Below are positions 1 through 7,565 of a DNA stretch of 64,000 bases, piece by piece. The notes beneath the pieces were generated by a model. That model was not told where the DNA came from and made no database searches. It worked only from the letters and a program-made list of their open reading frames with translations. The DNA is from an uncultured Christensenellaceae bacterium. Lineage in GTDB: Bacteria > Bacillota > Clostridia > Christensenellales > UBA3700. The translations under genes and the position numbers were made by a program. How positions within the stretch are numbered: position 1 is the stretch's first letter; each line of letters begins with the position of its first letter. The DNA lies in assembly GCA_944383905.1 (NCBI GenBank), contig CALWRI010000002.1, positions 100,913-164,912 on the forward strand. Direction: 5' to 3'.

Positions 1-781
1 AATTGACCTTGTCGCCGTATTCTATCCTGCCCTCGTCTATCAGGTCGCAATACGCCGAAACGTAATACGCGATCTGCGGAGCGAGTCTGCCCCAGTTTAT
101 GCTGTTGGCAGACGACAGTTTGAAGCCGTTGGCGTGGATGACCTTGTTGATCTCCTCGTCGGCAAAGATGTTCTTGACGGCGTTTTGCGTATCGTCGAAG
201 TTGCCTTCGATCGCGCATACGCACACGTTGTCTCCCGTCTGAGTTTTCATCTGCAGCTTCTGCATATCTGAAACGCCTTTTGACGGATAGAAAACGATGA
301 TATTCGTGCCCTCGACGTCCTTGAAGCCCTCGAGCGCCGCCTTGCCGGTATCTCCCGACGTCGCGACCATGATCAGCGTCTTGTCCTTTTCGCCGATCTT
401 CTTGCGAGCCGCGGTCAGAAGATGCGGGAGCATCGTAAGCGCCATATCCTTGAACGCGCAGGTGGGACCGTGCCAGAGTTCGAGGACGTAAACGCCTTCG
501 TCGATATTGACGAGAGGACAGGGATCGTCTCCGTAAAAACGCGAATACGCTTTCGTAGTATAGTCGAGCAATTCTTCAAAAGTGAAATCCTCGAGCAAAA
601 GCGAGAGGACGCGCGCCGCTCTCGACGGATAGTCCTCTTTCGCAAGTTCTTCGAAATCTTCTTTTTTGAGCCTGGGCAGGCTTTCGGGAACGTATAGTCC
701 GCCGTCGGGCGCGAGGCCGTTGACGATAGCCTCTGCGCTGCTGCACTTCTCGCTTTTGTTGCGAGTGCTGATATATTCCAT
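1..781 (-). CDS. thrC: Threonine synthase, 3' end beyond the window
   Basis: Catalyses O-phosphohomoserine to L-threonine with PLP in the cytoplasm, the last step of threonine synthesis. About 260 N-terminal residues are visible. They open with MEYISTRN and carry the family signature DGGLYVPESLP near residue 28. The PLP-lysine segment HGPTCAFKD follows, then the substrate-loop stretch TSGDTGKAAL. The reading frame is still open at base 1, so the C-terminal part is missing only because of the window edge. The ATG lies 9 bases after the stop of the preceding P-loop gene, which implies co-transcription. The partner enzyme homoserine dehydrogenase is elsewhere in the window (35.5-36.8 kb). Confidence 0.95.
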   Translation of the reverse strand, partial: MEYISTRNKSEKCSSAEAIVNGLAPDGGLYVPESLPRLKKEDFEELAKEDYPSRAARVLSLLLEDFTFEELLDYTTKAYSRFYGDDPCPLVNIDEGVYVLELWHGPTCAFKDMALTMLPHLLTAARKKIGEKDKTLIMVATSGDTGKAALEGFKDVEGTNIIVFYPSKGVSDMQKLQMKTQTGDNVCVCAIEGNFDDTQNAVKNIFADEEINKVIHANGFKLSSANSINWGRLAPQIAYYVSAYCDLIDEGRIEYGDKVN

Positions 782-790
782 TTTATTTCC

Positions 791-1204
791 TCAAACGATC
801 TTGTATTTCAATAAGAAGTCGGGCAATTCTTCCGCAGTAGCGCTGACGGTAACGGTCACCGATATGGAGAGTTTGTCAGCAAGCGAGCCGAGTTCGTCAT
901 AAAACTTTTTCATCTTGTCGGGTCCGCATCCCGCGATCCTCGACGCGCCGTCTATGTAGAGGTTCGTCAGATCGCTTCTGCTTGCGACGAGACCGCATAC
1001 GAACGCGAGAAGTCCTTCTTCGCCTGTGACCGGATATTCGGTCACGTCGATGAGCTTGACGTTTCTGTCGACGTCGTACATATACCTGTCGGTATCGTTG
1101 ACGAAGATGCAGTCGCCTTTTGCGCTTTTAACGTCCGCATTGGCCTTTTCGATGATACGGCTTGTCTTGCCGGATCCTTTACTTCCGCAAATCAGGTTTA
1201 CCAT
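791..1204 (-). CDS. Small P-loop ATPase-like protein, function unknown
   Basis: A 137-residue protein consisting of little more than a nucleotide-binding core. A Walker A loop (GSKGSGKTS) is at residues 7-15 and a Walker B-like strand ending in acidic D (LYIDGAS) is near residue 84. No further domain, signal peptide or membrane segment is seen. Proteins of this size in Firmicutes are often labelled ATP-binding or PilT-like, but I do not recognise a specific function. The start is supported by GGAGGG six bases upstream. It lies immediately before thrC and shares its promoter. Confidence 0.8.
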   Translation of the reverse strand: MVNLICGSKGSGKTSRIIEKANADVKSAKGDCIFVNDTDRYMYDVDRNVKLIDVTEYPVTGEEGLLAFVCGLVASRSDLTNLYIDGASRIAGCGPDKMKKFYDELGSLADKLSISVTVTVSATAEELPDFLLKYKIV

Positions 1205-1233
1205 GTTTTGCCCTCCGATAAGTTTATACTTAT

Positions 1234-1262
1234 ATTTTAGACTAAACCGGCGCGGATTTCAA
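1234..1262 (-). promoter_or_regulatory. Sigma-A-like promoter for P-loop gene and thrC
   Basis: On the minus strand, TTGAAA (1262-1257) is followed after 17 bases by TAAAAT (1239-1234). It sits about 30 bases upstream of the P-loop gene start and would drive that gene and thrC. Called from sequence only. Confidence 0.6.
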
Positions 1263-1294
1263 TAGCTTTTGCGAAAATTGTACCCGCTTCGACT

Positions 1295-2686
1295 TCAATA
1301 GGTCTTTATTGCGAGTTTCTTGTGCAGTTCCGGCGAAAGCGACATTATGATGGCGTCGAGCTCGTCGTCGCCCATATAGGTCGTCCTTCCTCCCTCGTAC
1401 TGTTTGTCGATGACCTCTTTGATCTTCACGACTATATCGTCACGCTTGTCGACCTTGTGACCTTCGGGAAGCGAATAGAACCCGTTCATCCAGTACGCTA
1501 TTCCCGCGAGACCGCTGTGAGCGTCGACGGATACGAGCGGAGGTTTGCCGAGCAGCTTTTCGGTGTTGAATATATTGTATATTTCCTCGTCCTTGAGAAG
1601 TCCGTCCGCGTGCACGCCCGCTCTCGTCGTGTTGAACGATTTGCCGACAAAAGGAGTCTGCGGCGGGATTATGTAGCCGAGCTCGTCCTCAAAGTATTTC
1701 GCGATCTCCGTTATCGTCCTGAAATCGATACCGTCGTCCTTGCCTTTGAGAGACGCGTATTCTATCATCATCGCTTCGAGCGGACAGTTGCCCGTTCTCT
1801 CTCCTATACCGAGCAGCGAACAGTTGACCGACGAACAGCCGTAAAGCCATGCCGTCGTCGCGTTTGTGACGACCTTGTAGAAGTCGTTGTGTCCGTGCCA
1901 CTCGAGGAGTTCGCTGGGCACTTCCGCATAATATTTGAGACCGCTGATTATACCGGGAACGCTTCTCGGAAGTGTTACGCCGGGATATGACAGACCGTAG
2001 CCGAGAGTGTCGCACGCTCTGATCTTGATGTCGACGCCGCTCTCTTTGCGCAACTTCATCAGTTCGTATGCGAACGGAGCGACGAAGCCGTAAAAATCCG
2101 CCCTCGTTATGTCCTCGAAGTGGCAACGCGGAACGATGCCCTTGTCGAGCGCCATCTTTACGATGTTGAGATATTTTTCCGCCGCCTGCTTGCGGGTCAT
2201 GTTCATCTTTTTGAAGATGTGGTAGTCCGAACAGCTTACGAGAATACCCGTCTCCTTGATACCCATCTCCTTGACGAGTCCGAAATCCTTTTCGTTGGCG
2301 CGGATCCAGCTGGTAACTTCGGGAAATTCGTAGCCGAGTTCCATACACTTGCGGACCGCCTCCCTGTCCTTTTCGGAATACAGGAAAAATTCACTCTGTC
2401 TGATCAGACCCTTTTTGCCGCCCAGCTTGTGCAGAAGTTTGTATATCTGCACTATCTGATCGACGGTAAACGGCGACGTGGACTGCTGTCCGTCGCGGAA
2501 AGTCGTATCCGTGATCCAAATTTCCTCGGGCATGTCCATCGGGGTCTGCCTGAAGTTGAACGCAACCTTCGGCACGCTGTCGTAGTCGAAAAGGTCGCGG
2601 AAAAGGTTGGGCTGCTCAACATCCTGAAGGAAGGGGCGCCAGTTGCTCTCGATCAATAAGTTCTTGTCTTTGTTGTACTTGATCAT
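1295..2686 (-). CDS. Re-type citrate synthase / isopropylmalate synthase-family enzyme
   Basis: A 463-residue HMGL/DRE-TIM metallolyase-like condensing enzyme. The metal and catalytic segment DTTFRDGQQS is near residue 59. The barrel motifs HFEDITRADFYGF, RACDTLGYG and EWHGHNDFYK (HxH metal ligands) follow in order, then GIGERTGNCPLE. There is no C-terminal LeuA regulatory domain. This long subgroup, with its N-terminal WRPFLQDVEQPN-type stretch, resembles the anaerobe proteins characterised as Re-citrate synthase (as in Clostridium kluyveri). Database labels are often 2-isopropylmalate or homocitrate synthase. The substrate therefore remains inference. The start is supported by GAGGAG six bases before ATG. 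It follows prfA by 64 bases, and no clear terminator lies between them. Confidence 0.75.
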   Translation of the reverse strand: MIKYNKDKNLLIESNWRPFLQDVEQPNLFRDLFDYDSVPKVAFNFRQTPMDMPEEIWITDTTFRDGQQSTSPFTVDQIVQIYKLLHKLGGKKGLIRQSEFFLYSEKDREAVRKCMELGYEFPEVTSWIRANEKDFGLVKEMGIKETGILVSCSDYHIFKKMNMTRKQAAEKYLNIVKMALDKGIVPRCHFEDITRADFYGFVAPFAYELMKLRKESGVDIKIRACDTLGYGLSYPGVTLPRSVPGIISGLKYYAEVPSELLEWHGHNDFYKVVTNATTAWLYGCSSVNCSLLGIGERTGNCPLEAMMIEYASLKGKDDGIDFRTITEIAKYFEDELGYIIPPQTPFVGKSFNTTRAGVHADGLLKDEEIYNIFNTEKLLGKPPLVSVDAHSGLAGIAYWMNGFYSLPEGHKVDKRDDIVVKIKEVIDKQYEGGRTTYMGDDELDAIIMSLSPELHKKLAIKTY

Positions 2687-2750
2687 CTCTTTCTCCTCTG
2701 ATCCGGTCTGATCTTAAATTTGTTTCTGTTTTATGCCGCCCGACGCGGTG

Positions 2751-3818
2751 TCATTCTTCCGCCGAAAGCAGTTCGTTTCTGCTTGCGAGCGCGAGCGCGT
2801 CCAGCATTTCGAAAAGGTCTCCGTCGAGAAACGCGTCAAGCGAATACAACGTGAGCCCGATCCTGTGGTCGGTGACCCTGCCCTGCGGAAAATTGTAGGT
2901 GCGTATGCGCTCCGATCGGTCGCCAGTACCAACAAGCATCCTGCGGCTCGAAGCGTACTCTTTCTGTTGAGCTGTACGGTAGTAATCGTACACTCTCGAT
3001 TTGAGCACCTTCATTGCGCTTTCCTTGTTCTTTCCCTGCGACTTTTCGTCCTGGCAGGTGACGACTATCCCCGTCGGGATATGAGTTATTCTGATTGCGG
3101 ATTCCGTCTTGTTGACGTACTGTCCGCCCGCGCCGCCCGCGCGAAAAGCGTCTATTTTGAGATCTTTTTCGAGTATCTCCACCTCGACGTCCTCGGCTTC
3201 GGGCAATACGGCGACCGTGACCGTGGACGTGTGTATCCTGCCTTGAGACTCCGTCTCCGGCACTCTCTGCACCCTGTGCACGCCGCTCTCGAATTTAAGC
3301 CTGCTGTAAGCGCCGTGCCCCGAAATCATGAATACAGCTTCCTTTATGCCTCCGAGGTCGTTGGCGTTGACGTCTATCTCCTTGACCTTCCAGCGACAGC
3401 GCTCCGCAAAACGCTCGTACATTCTGACGAGTTCGGCTCCGAAAAGCCCCGCTTCGTCGCCGCCCGCACCGGCTCGTATCTCGATAATGACGTTTTTGTC
3501 GTCGTCCGGATCTTTGGGAAGAAGCGCGATCTTGATCTGTTCGGTCAGTTCTTCTCTTTTTTTGAGCGCCGACGAAAGTTCTTCTTTCGCAAGCGCGGTC
3601 ATCTCTTTGTCGGAGCCGTCGTCGATGATCTCCCTGCATTCCGACACCGTCTTTTCGTTTTCCTCATACGAGTCGTAAAGGGAAACCGGTTCTTCAAGCG
3701 CCGACCTCTCCTTTACGAGCTTCTGCCATGTCGCGGTATCGGCAATGACGGCGGGATCGGAGATCTTCGCCGTAAGTTCTTCAAACTTTTTCTTCATGCC
3801 TTCGAGTTTTTCAAACAC
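2751..3818 (-). CDS. prfA: Peptide chain release factor 1
   Basis: Class I release factor reading UAA/UAG and triggering hydrolysis of peptidyl-tRNA on the ribosome. At 355 residues it has normal length. The catalytic GGQ loop is in [16 protein letters not shown] near residue 225, preceded by the RF1-type [12 protein letters not shown] stretch. [11 protein letters not shown]-like residues follow the GGQ domain. The start is GTG at 3818, giving MFEKLEGM, which matches family N-termini better than the internal ATG at 3797. The gene overlaps the end of prmC by 8 bases, fitting a modifier-substrate gene pair. Confidence 0.96.
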   Translation of the reverse strand: MFEKLEGMKKKFEELTAKISDPAVIADTATWQKLVKERSALEEPVSLYDSYEENEKTVSECREIIDDGSDKEMTALAKEELSSALKKREELTEQIKIALLPKDPDDDKNVIIEIRAGAGGDEAGLFGAELVRMYERFAERCRWKVKEIDVNANDLGGIKEAVFMISGHGAYSRLKFESGVHRVQRVPETESQGRIHTSTVTVAVLPEAEDVEVEILEKDLKIDAFRAGGAGGQYVNKTESAIRITHIPTGIVVTCQDEKSQGKNKESAMKVLKSRVYDYYRTAQQKEYASSRRMLVGTGDRSERIRTYNFPQGRVTDHRIGLTLYSLDAFLDGDLFEMLDALALASRNELLSAEE

Positions 3819-4632
3819 TCTTTTTTACCGCCCTGACTATTCTTTCGACCCCTCGGAGGTCGCGTACCGTCGTACAATCAAAACCGCCCAGCATCGCGGT
3901 TATCTCCGTCGCCTGACCCTCGCCGCATTCCATAACGAGCAAGCCGTTTTCTTTGAGCCGTTCCGCCGCTTCTTTCGTTATTTTTCTGTAAACGTCCAGC
4001 CCGTCCTCTCCGCCGTCGAGCGCGAGTCTCGGCTCGAAATCCCTGACCTCGGCGTCGAGTCCTTCTATATCCGCCGCGGGGATATAAGGAGGATTGGACA
4101 CTATCGCGTCGAAAACTCCTTTAAGATTCCCAAACAGATCCGAAAGTACGAATTCGACCTGCACGCCGTTCAACTCCGCGTTCTTTCTTGCGACGGCGAG
4201 CGCTTTTTCGGACACGTCGCTCGCGCACACTTCCGCATCGGTGAACTTCGCAAGCGCCACGGCGATGCAACCGCTGCCCGTACACAGATCGAGCACACGC
4301 GCGCGCTTCTTACCCTTTATATATTCCGCCGTCTGTTCGACGAGCAATTCCGTCTCCGGTCTCGGGGTAAGAACGTCTCCGTTCACATATATCTTTATCC
4401 CGCAGAATTCGGCGTATCCGAGAACCTGCGAAAGAGGCATGCCAGTAGCGCGTTTTTCCGCGATCCCGAGCATGAGCGAGAATTCTTCGTCCGTTATCTC
4501 CCGCCTCAATCTCAATGCCGCTCTGCCGCAACCGAGAACGTGACAGGCAATCCAGTCGGGTTCGCTCCCGTCCGCCGCGGTATCCTTTATCTTGTCCGCG
4601 ATAATAGCGAGCGCGCTTCTCAACGCCGTCAT
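3811..4632 (-). CDS. prmC: Release factor glutamine methyltransferase
   Basis: SAM-dependent enzyme that N5-methylates the glutamine of the release-factor GGQ motif. It has an N-terminal helical domain, then a Rossmann methyltransferase with motif [13 protein letters not shown] near residue 115. The catalytic NPPYIP, which binds the glutamine side chain, is near residue 180. At 273 residues it has the usual length. It sits between yqhQ (4-base overlap, ATGA type) and its own substrate gene prfA (8-base overlap), so the three are probably translationally coupled. Confidence 0.95.
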   Translation of the reverse strand: MTALRSALAIIADKIKDTAADGSEPDWIACHVLGCGRAALRLRREITDEEFSLMLGIAEKRATGMPLSQVLGYAEFCGIKIYVNGDVLTPRPETELLVEQTAEYIKGKKRARVLDLCTGSGCIAVALAKFTDAEVCASDVSEKALAVARKNAELNGVQVEFVLSDLFGNLKGVFDAIVSNPPYIPAADIEGLDAEVRDFEPRLALDGGEDGLDVYRKITKEAAERLKENGLLVMECGEGQATEITAMLGGFDCTTVRDLRGVERIVRAVKKSV

Positions 4633-6038
4633 TCCGACTTTTTTCCTTCTTCGTCGGTCGGCATTTCATTGCCGGTATCCGCTTCATCTCCGACAGACGT
4701 TTGTCCGTCGCTATCGCGCGACTCGTCTTTTTCTTTATCCGACGATTCTGCGCTCCTGTCCTTCTCTCCGTCGGCTGTATCGCAGGCGTCGTCTTCCTTT
4801 TTTCCTTCTCTCTCTTCAAGCGCCTTCGCGTTGGCTTTTTTCGCTTCTTCCGCTTTGATGTTCAGTTCCACAGCCGCGGCAACGAGTTCGTCGTCGCTCA
4901 TCTCTCCTTTCGCGGCTTTGAGCATGAGCTGCAACCTCGAATGTCTGATATGGCTGACGCCTTCATAGCCGTCTTGGGAAACTCCCATGCCCTTGCATAC
5001 GAGCTCCTTTGCTCTCTCTTTTGTGACTCCCGCGGCAACGAGTTGCTCCTCGACCTTGCGCTTGAGCATCTTCGTGTCGAAAGTGCTCTCTTCGAGATCG
5101 GGATCTCCGTCCATCGCGAGCACGGTCTTGAAGGCGACTATCGCGACTTCGACCATACTGTCGTCTGGCTGTCTCGTCGTGAGTTTCTGGAGCAAAAGCC
5201 CGGGAGCTTTCAACGCCCTGACGAACGCGTTGTCGAATTTCGCGAGGAATTTGAGCACTTCGTAACTAACGCCCGCCACAACGGGAATGAGCGCGAGCCT
5301 GATAAGGAATCTGACCCAGAGCTGTCCGCTCCAGCCTGTCAGAGAGAATATCAAAACGCTTACGACCATCGTTATAAACATGAAGGTCGTGCCGCATCTG
5401 TCGTGTACGGTCGTCATCTTCTGCGCGTTTTCCACGGTAAGCTCGAGGTCGTGCTCGTAACAGCTTATCGTCTTGTGCTCCGCGCCGTGATACATATATA
5501 CGCGTCTGACATCCTTCATCGCCGAAGTTATCGCGATATAAGCGATGAAAATCAACATACGGATGAATCCTTCGAGAAGGTTCATCGCAATGCCGACCCC
5601 GACGTTGGCGTCCGTATCTATCGAGAAGAGTTTTTCAATGCCCGTCGTTATCAGTTGCGGCAAAAAGAAAAAGAGTCCGACCGAAAGCGCAACGCCTATT
5701 ATCACGGAAATCGCCATCACGACGCTGAACACGTCGACCTTGAAGGTCTTGGCAAACCATTTTTCCGCTTTGGAAGGCTCCTGCTCCCCGTCGAACACTT
5801 CGCCCGAACGCATAAGCGTGCGGACTCCCGAGATCATCGTCCCGACAAAACTGAAAATACCTCTCAAAAAAGGAGTGCGGAAAAGAAAGCTCTTTTCTTC
5901 GACGGGTTTGAGGTATCTGCTCTCGACGACGATATTGCCGTTTTCGTCGCGCACAGCCGTCGCCATACTGCGCTTGCCGCGCATCATGACGCCTTCGATA
6001 ACCGCTTGTCCGCCGATACTCACGCTCTTTTTTCTCAT
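4629..6038 (-). CDS. DUF1385 (YqhQ-like) membrane protein with long acidic tail
   Basis: The N-terminal SIGGQAVIEGVMMRG is the signature of the DUF1385/YqhQ family, whose role is not settled. Several membrane segments follow at roughly residues 105-130, 155-175 and 215-250. The loop between them carries the conserved YHGAEHKTISCYE and HDRCGTTFMFI stretches. After about residue 300 the protein continues for some 170 residues. That tail first has a small helical Lys/Glu region, then a strongly acidic Asp/Glu/Ser-rich end. The tail is unusual, because typical family members stop near 300 residues. The start has GGAG eight bases upstream, and the gene begins just after the rpmE terminator. Confidence 0.85.
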   Translation of the reverse strand: MRKKSVSIGGQAVIEGVMMRGKRSMATAVRDENGNIVVESRYLKPVEEKSFLFRTPFLRGIFSFVGTMISGVRTLMRSGEVFDGEQEPSKAEKWFAKTFKVDVFSVVMAISVIIGVALSVGLFFFLPQLITTGIEKLFSIDTDANVGVGIAMNLLEGFIRMLIFIAYIAITSAMKDVRRVYMYHGAEHKTISCYEHDLELTVENAQKMTTVHDRCGTTFMFITMVVSVLIFSLTGWSGQLWVRFLIRLALIPVVAGVSYEVLKFLAKFDNAFVRALKAPGLLLQKLTTRQPDDSMVEVAIVAFKTVLAMDGDPDLEESTFDTKMLKRKVEEQLVAAGVTKERAKELVCKGMGVSQDGYEGVSHIRHSRLQLMLKAAKGEMSDDELVAAAVELNIKAEEAKKANAKALEEREGKKEDDACDTADGEKDRSAESSDKEKDESRDSDGQTSVGDEADTGNEMPTDEEGKKSE

Positions 6039-6052
6039 TGCATTGTCTCCAT

Positions 6053-6086
6053 AAAAAAAATACGGTGCGGGATAAGTCCCCGCACC
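6053..6086 (-). terminator. rpmE intrinsic terminator
   Basis: On the minus strand an 8-bp GC stem (GGTGCGGG-type arms, 6086-6079 and 6071-6064) is followed by eight T residues (6060-6053). It lies between rpmE and yqhQ. It would make most rpmE transcripts short, with readthrough feeding the yqhQ-prmC-prfA genes. Confidence 0.85.
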
Positions 6087-6098
6087 ATTATTATCCGA

Positions 6099-6302
6099 TT
6101 ACAGACTGTAACGCTTCTTGAACTTATCTACTCTACCGCCGGTGTCAACGAGCTTCTGCTTGCCGGTATAGAAAGGATGGCACTTGTTGCAAACGTCAAC
6201 TTTAATGACGTCGACGTCCTTGGTGGTACCGCAAACGAACTTTTCGCCGCAGGTGCACTGGATGATTACGTCATGATATTTGGGTTGAATGCTCTCTTTC
6301 AT
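6099..6302 (-). CDS. rpmE: Ribosomal protein bL31
   Basis: Large-subunit protein of 67 residues beginning MKESIQPKYHDV. It has the zinc-binding (C+) form: cysteines 16, 18, 38 and 41 are all present, and CHPFYTGKQ follows. An upstream in-frame ATG at 6332 was rejected because GAGGTG lies seven bases before the 6302 ATG and because bL31 proteins begin at this point. It is the first gene of the rpmE-yqhQ-prmC-prfA order known in other Firmicutes. Confidence 0.96.
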   Translation of the reverse strand: MKESIQPKYHDVIIQCTCGEKFVCGTTKDVDVIKVDVCNKCHPFYTGKQKLVDTGGRVDKFKKRYSL

Positions 6303-6337
6303 GTTCTTCACCTCACTTATTCTTTTACGCACATACG

Positions 6338-6366
6338 ATTATACATATTTATTTTTTGCAAGTCAA
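6338..6366 (-). promoter_or_regulatory. rpmE promoter
   Basis: On the minus strand, TTGACT (6366-6361) is followed after 17 bases by a perfect TATAAT (6343-6338), about 35 bases upstream of the rpmE start. Confidence 0.8.
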
Positions 6367-6446
6367 GCGTTATAAAGGCTTTTTTTGCGGATTGAAAAAT
6401 TTACCGCGATTTGACGCACAGAAGCGTTCAAACGTGTTTTTTCGCC

Positions 6447-6475
6447 TTGCAATTTGCGCGGTTTTGTGTTATCAT
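6447..6475 (+). promoter_or_regulatory. Promoter for MDR-family gene
   Basis: TTGCAA (6447-6452), a 17-base spacer and TATCAT (6470-6475) precede the gene at 6507 by a normal leader length. Confidence 0.65.
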
Positions 6476-6506
6476 AAACCCACATTAGTGTGTGTGAGGA
6501 ATTTTT

Positions 6507-7475
6507 ATGAAATCCTTGGTTCTGACCGAGCCCGGCAAACTCGAAACTGTGGTAAACGAAGAAAAAGACGTACCGCACGACTGCGTCAAGATACGCATTG
6601 CGCGCGCGTCGATCACGTCTTCGGATCTGTCGGCGTACAAAGGAAAAGCCAACTTCTATCCGGTAATGCCGTCGAGAATCGCGATGGGGCTCGTGAGCGA
6701 AAGCTCCGATTTCACCCTCAAAACGGGTCAGAGAGTCATGCTTTCTCCCTACCGCAAATCGACGGGATCCCTGCAGGTGAGCGGCGTGGACAAAAACGGC
6801 TATCTCGCCGATTACGTCATCTGCCCTTATTCCGAAGTTTACGCAATTCCCGAAGGGATAAGCGACGAATCAGTCGTATTCATCGAAGACGTCGCTCTCG
6901 CCGAAAAGATGCTCGAGAAACTCGACATCGGCAAAACGCAGTATATCCTGCTCAACGGCTGTTCCGCGCTCAACTATATCATCGGACAGCTTGCGATCTA
7001 CTATCAGGCAATCCCCGTTATAATCGACAAAAACCAGGAGCTTCTCGACCTTGCGCAGGACCTTGGCATCTATTACACCGTCAATCCCAACGAAGAAAAC
7101 GTATATCAGAAGGTAAAGGAGATAACTTCGGGCAAAATGAGCGACTATATGGTACTCGACCTCGACGCCTATCCAAATGCCGAAGGGCTGCTCTCCTGCA
7201 TGAGAGACGGCGGAAAGATGTGCCTCGCAGGTCTCGACAAAAAGACCGAAGAGCTGACCGCAGATCTCGCCCCCGTATTCACCAAAGGGCTTGAGATCTT
7301 CGGGCTAAACAACGGCGACGGCGAGCTGGAAACGGGCATAAACATGATCGCAACCGAAGTCGTCAAAGTCGACAAACTCGTCGAGAGGATCGTCGACATA
7401 TCCGAAGCCGCCGACGTCTTCGCAAAGCTGGCATCGGAGCCTCCCCACCCCCTCAAAACGATAGTAAAATGCTGA
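6507..7475 (+). CDS. Zinc-less MDR (alcohol dehydrogenase-like) protein
   Basis: A 322-residue medium-chain dehydrogenase/reductase fold. It has an N-terminal GroES-like domain (VKIRIARASITSSDL, then GYLADYV), a Rossmann half, and the C-terminal strand LSCMRDGGKMCLAGL. The catalytic-zinc cysteine normally found before SD is Thr/Ser here. The GHE motif is replaced by AMG, the four-cysteine structural zinc lobe is absent, and the GxGxxG loop is degenerate (NGCSALN). It is therefore unlikely to be a classical zinc alcohol dehydrogenase. It could be a zinc-independent reductase or a non-catalytic relative. GAGGA lies six bases before the ATG. The gene stands alone with its own promoter and terminator. 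Confidence 0.75.
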   Translation: MKSLVLTEPGKLETVVNEEKDVPHDCVKIRIARASITSSDLSAYKGKANFYPVMPSRIAMGLVSESSDFTLKTGQRVMLSPYRKSTGSLQVSGVDKNGYLADYVICPYSEVYAIPEGISDESVVFIEDVALAEKMLEKLDIGKTQYILLNGCSALNYIIGQLAIYYQAIPVIIDKNQELLDLAQDLGIYYTVNPNEENVYQKVKEITSGKMSDYMVLDLDAYPNAEGLLSCMRDGGKMCLAGLDKKTEELTADLAPVFTKGLEIFGLNNGDGELETGINMIATEVVKVDKLVERIVDISEAADVFAKLASEPPHPLKTIVKC

Positions 7476-7489
7476 AAAGCAAAAATTCG

Positions 7490-7516
7490 CGCCGCTCTTC
7501 AAGGGCGGCGTTTTCT
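7490..7516 (+). terminator. Terminator after MDR gene
   Basis: CGCCGC (7490-7495) pairs with GCGGCG (7505-7510), followed by TTTTCTTT. It may also act weakly for murC from the other side. Confidence 0.75.
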
Positions 7517-7565
7517 TTATTGTTTATTCATTCGGTTTTTCACAAAATTTCTTTGTCTGTGTAGG

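Noticed and set aside
1322-2659. Long plus-strand open frames opposite the citrate synthase-like gene
   Set aside because: They mirror the coding strand of a clear enzyme, have no ribosome site and show no family resemblance; the GC-biased codons keep the antisense frame open.
4701-6395. A 564-codon plus-strand open frame opposite yqhQ and rpmE
   Set aside because: It runs antisense through two recognisable genes and their terminator, with Arg/His-rich, domain-free sequence.
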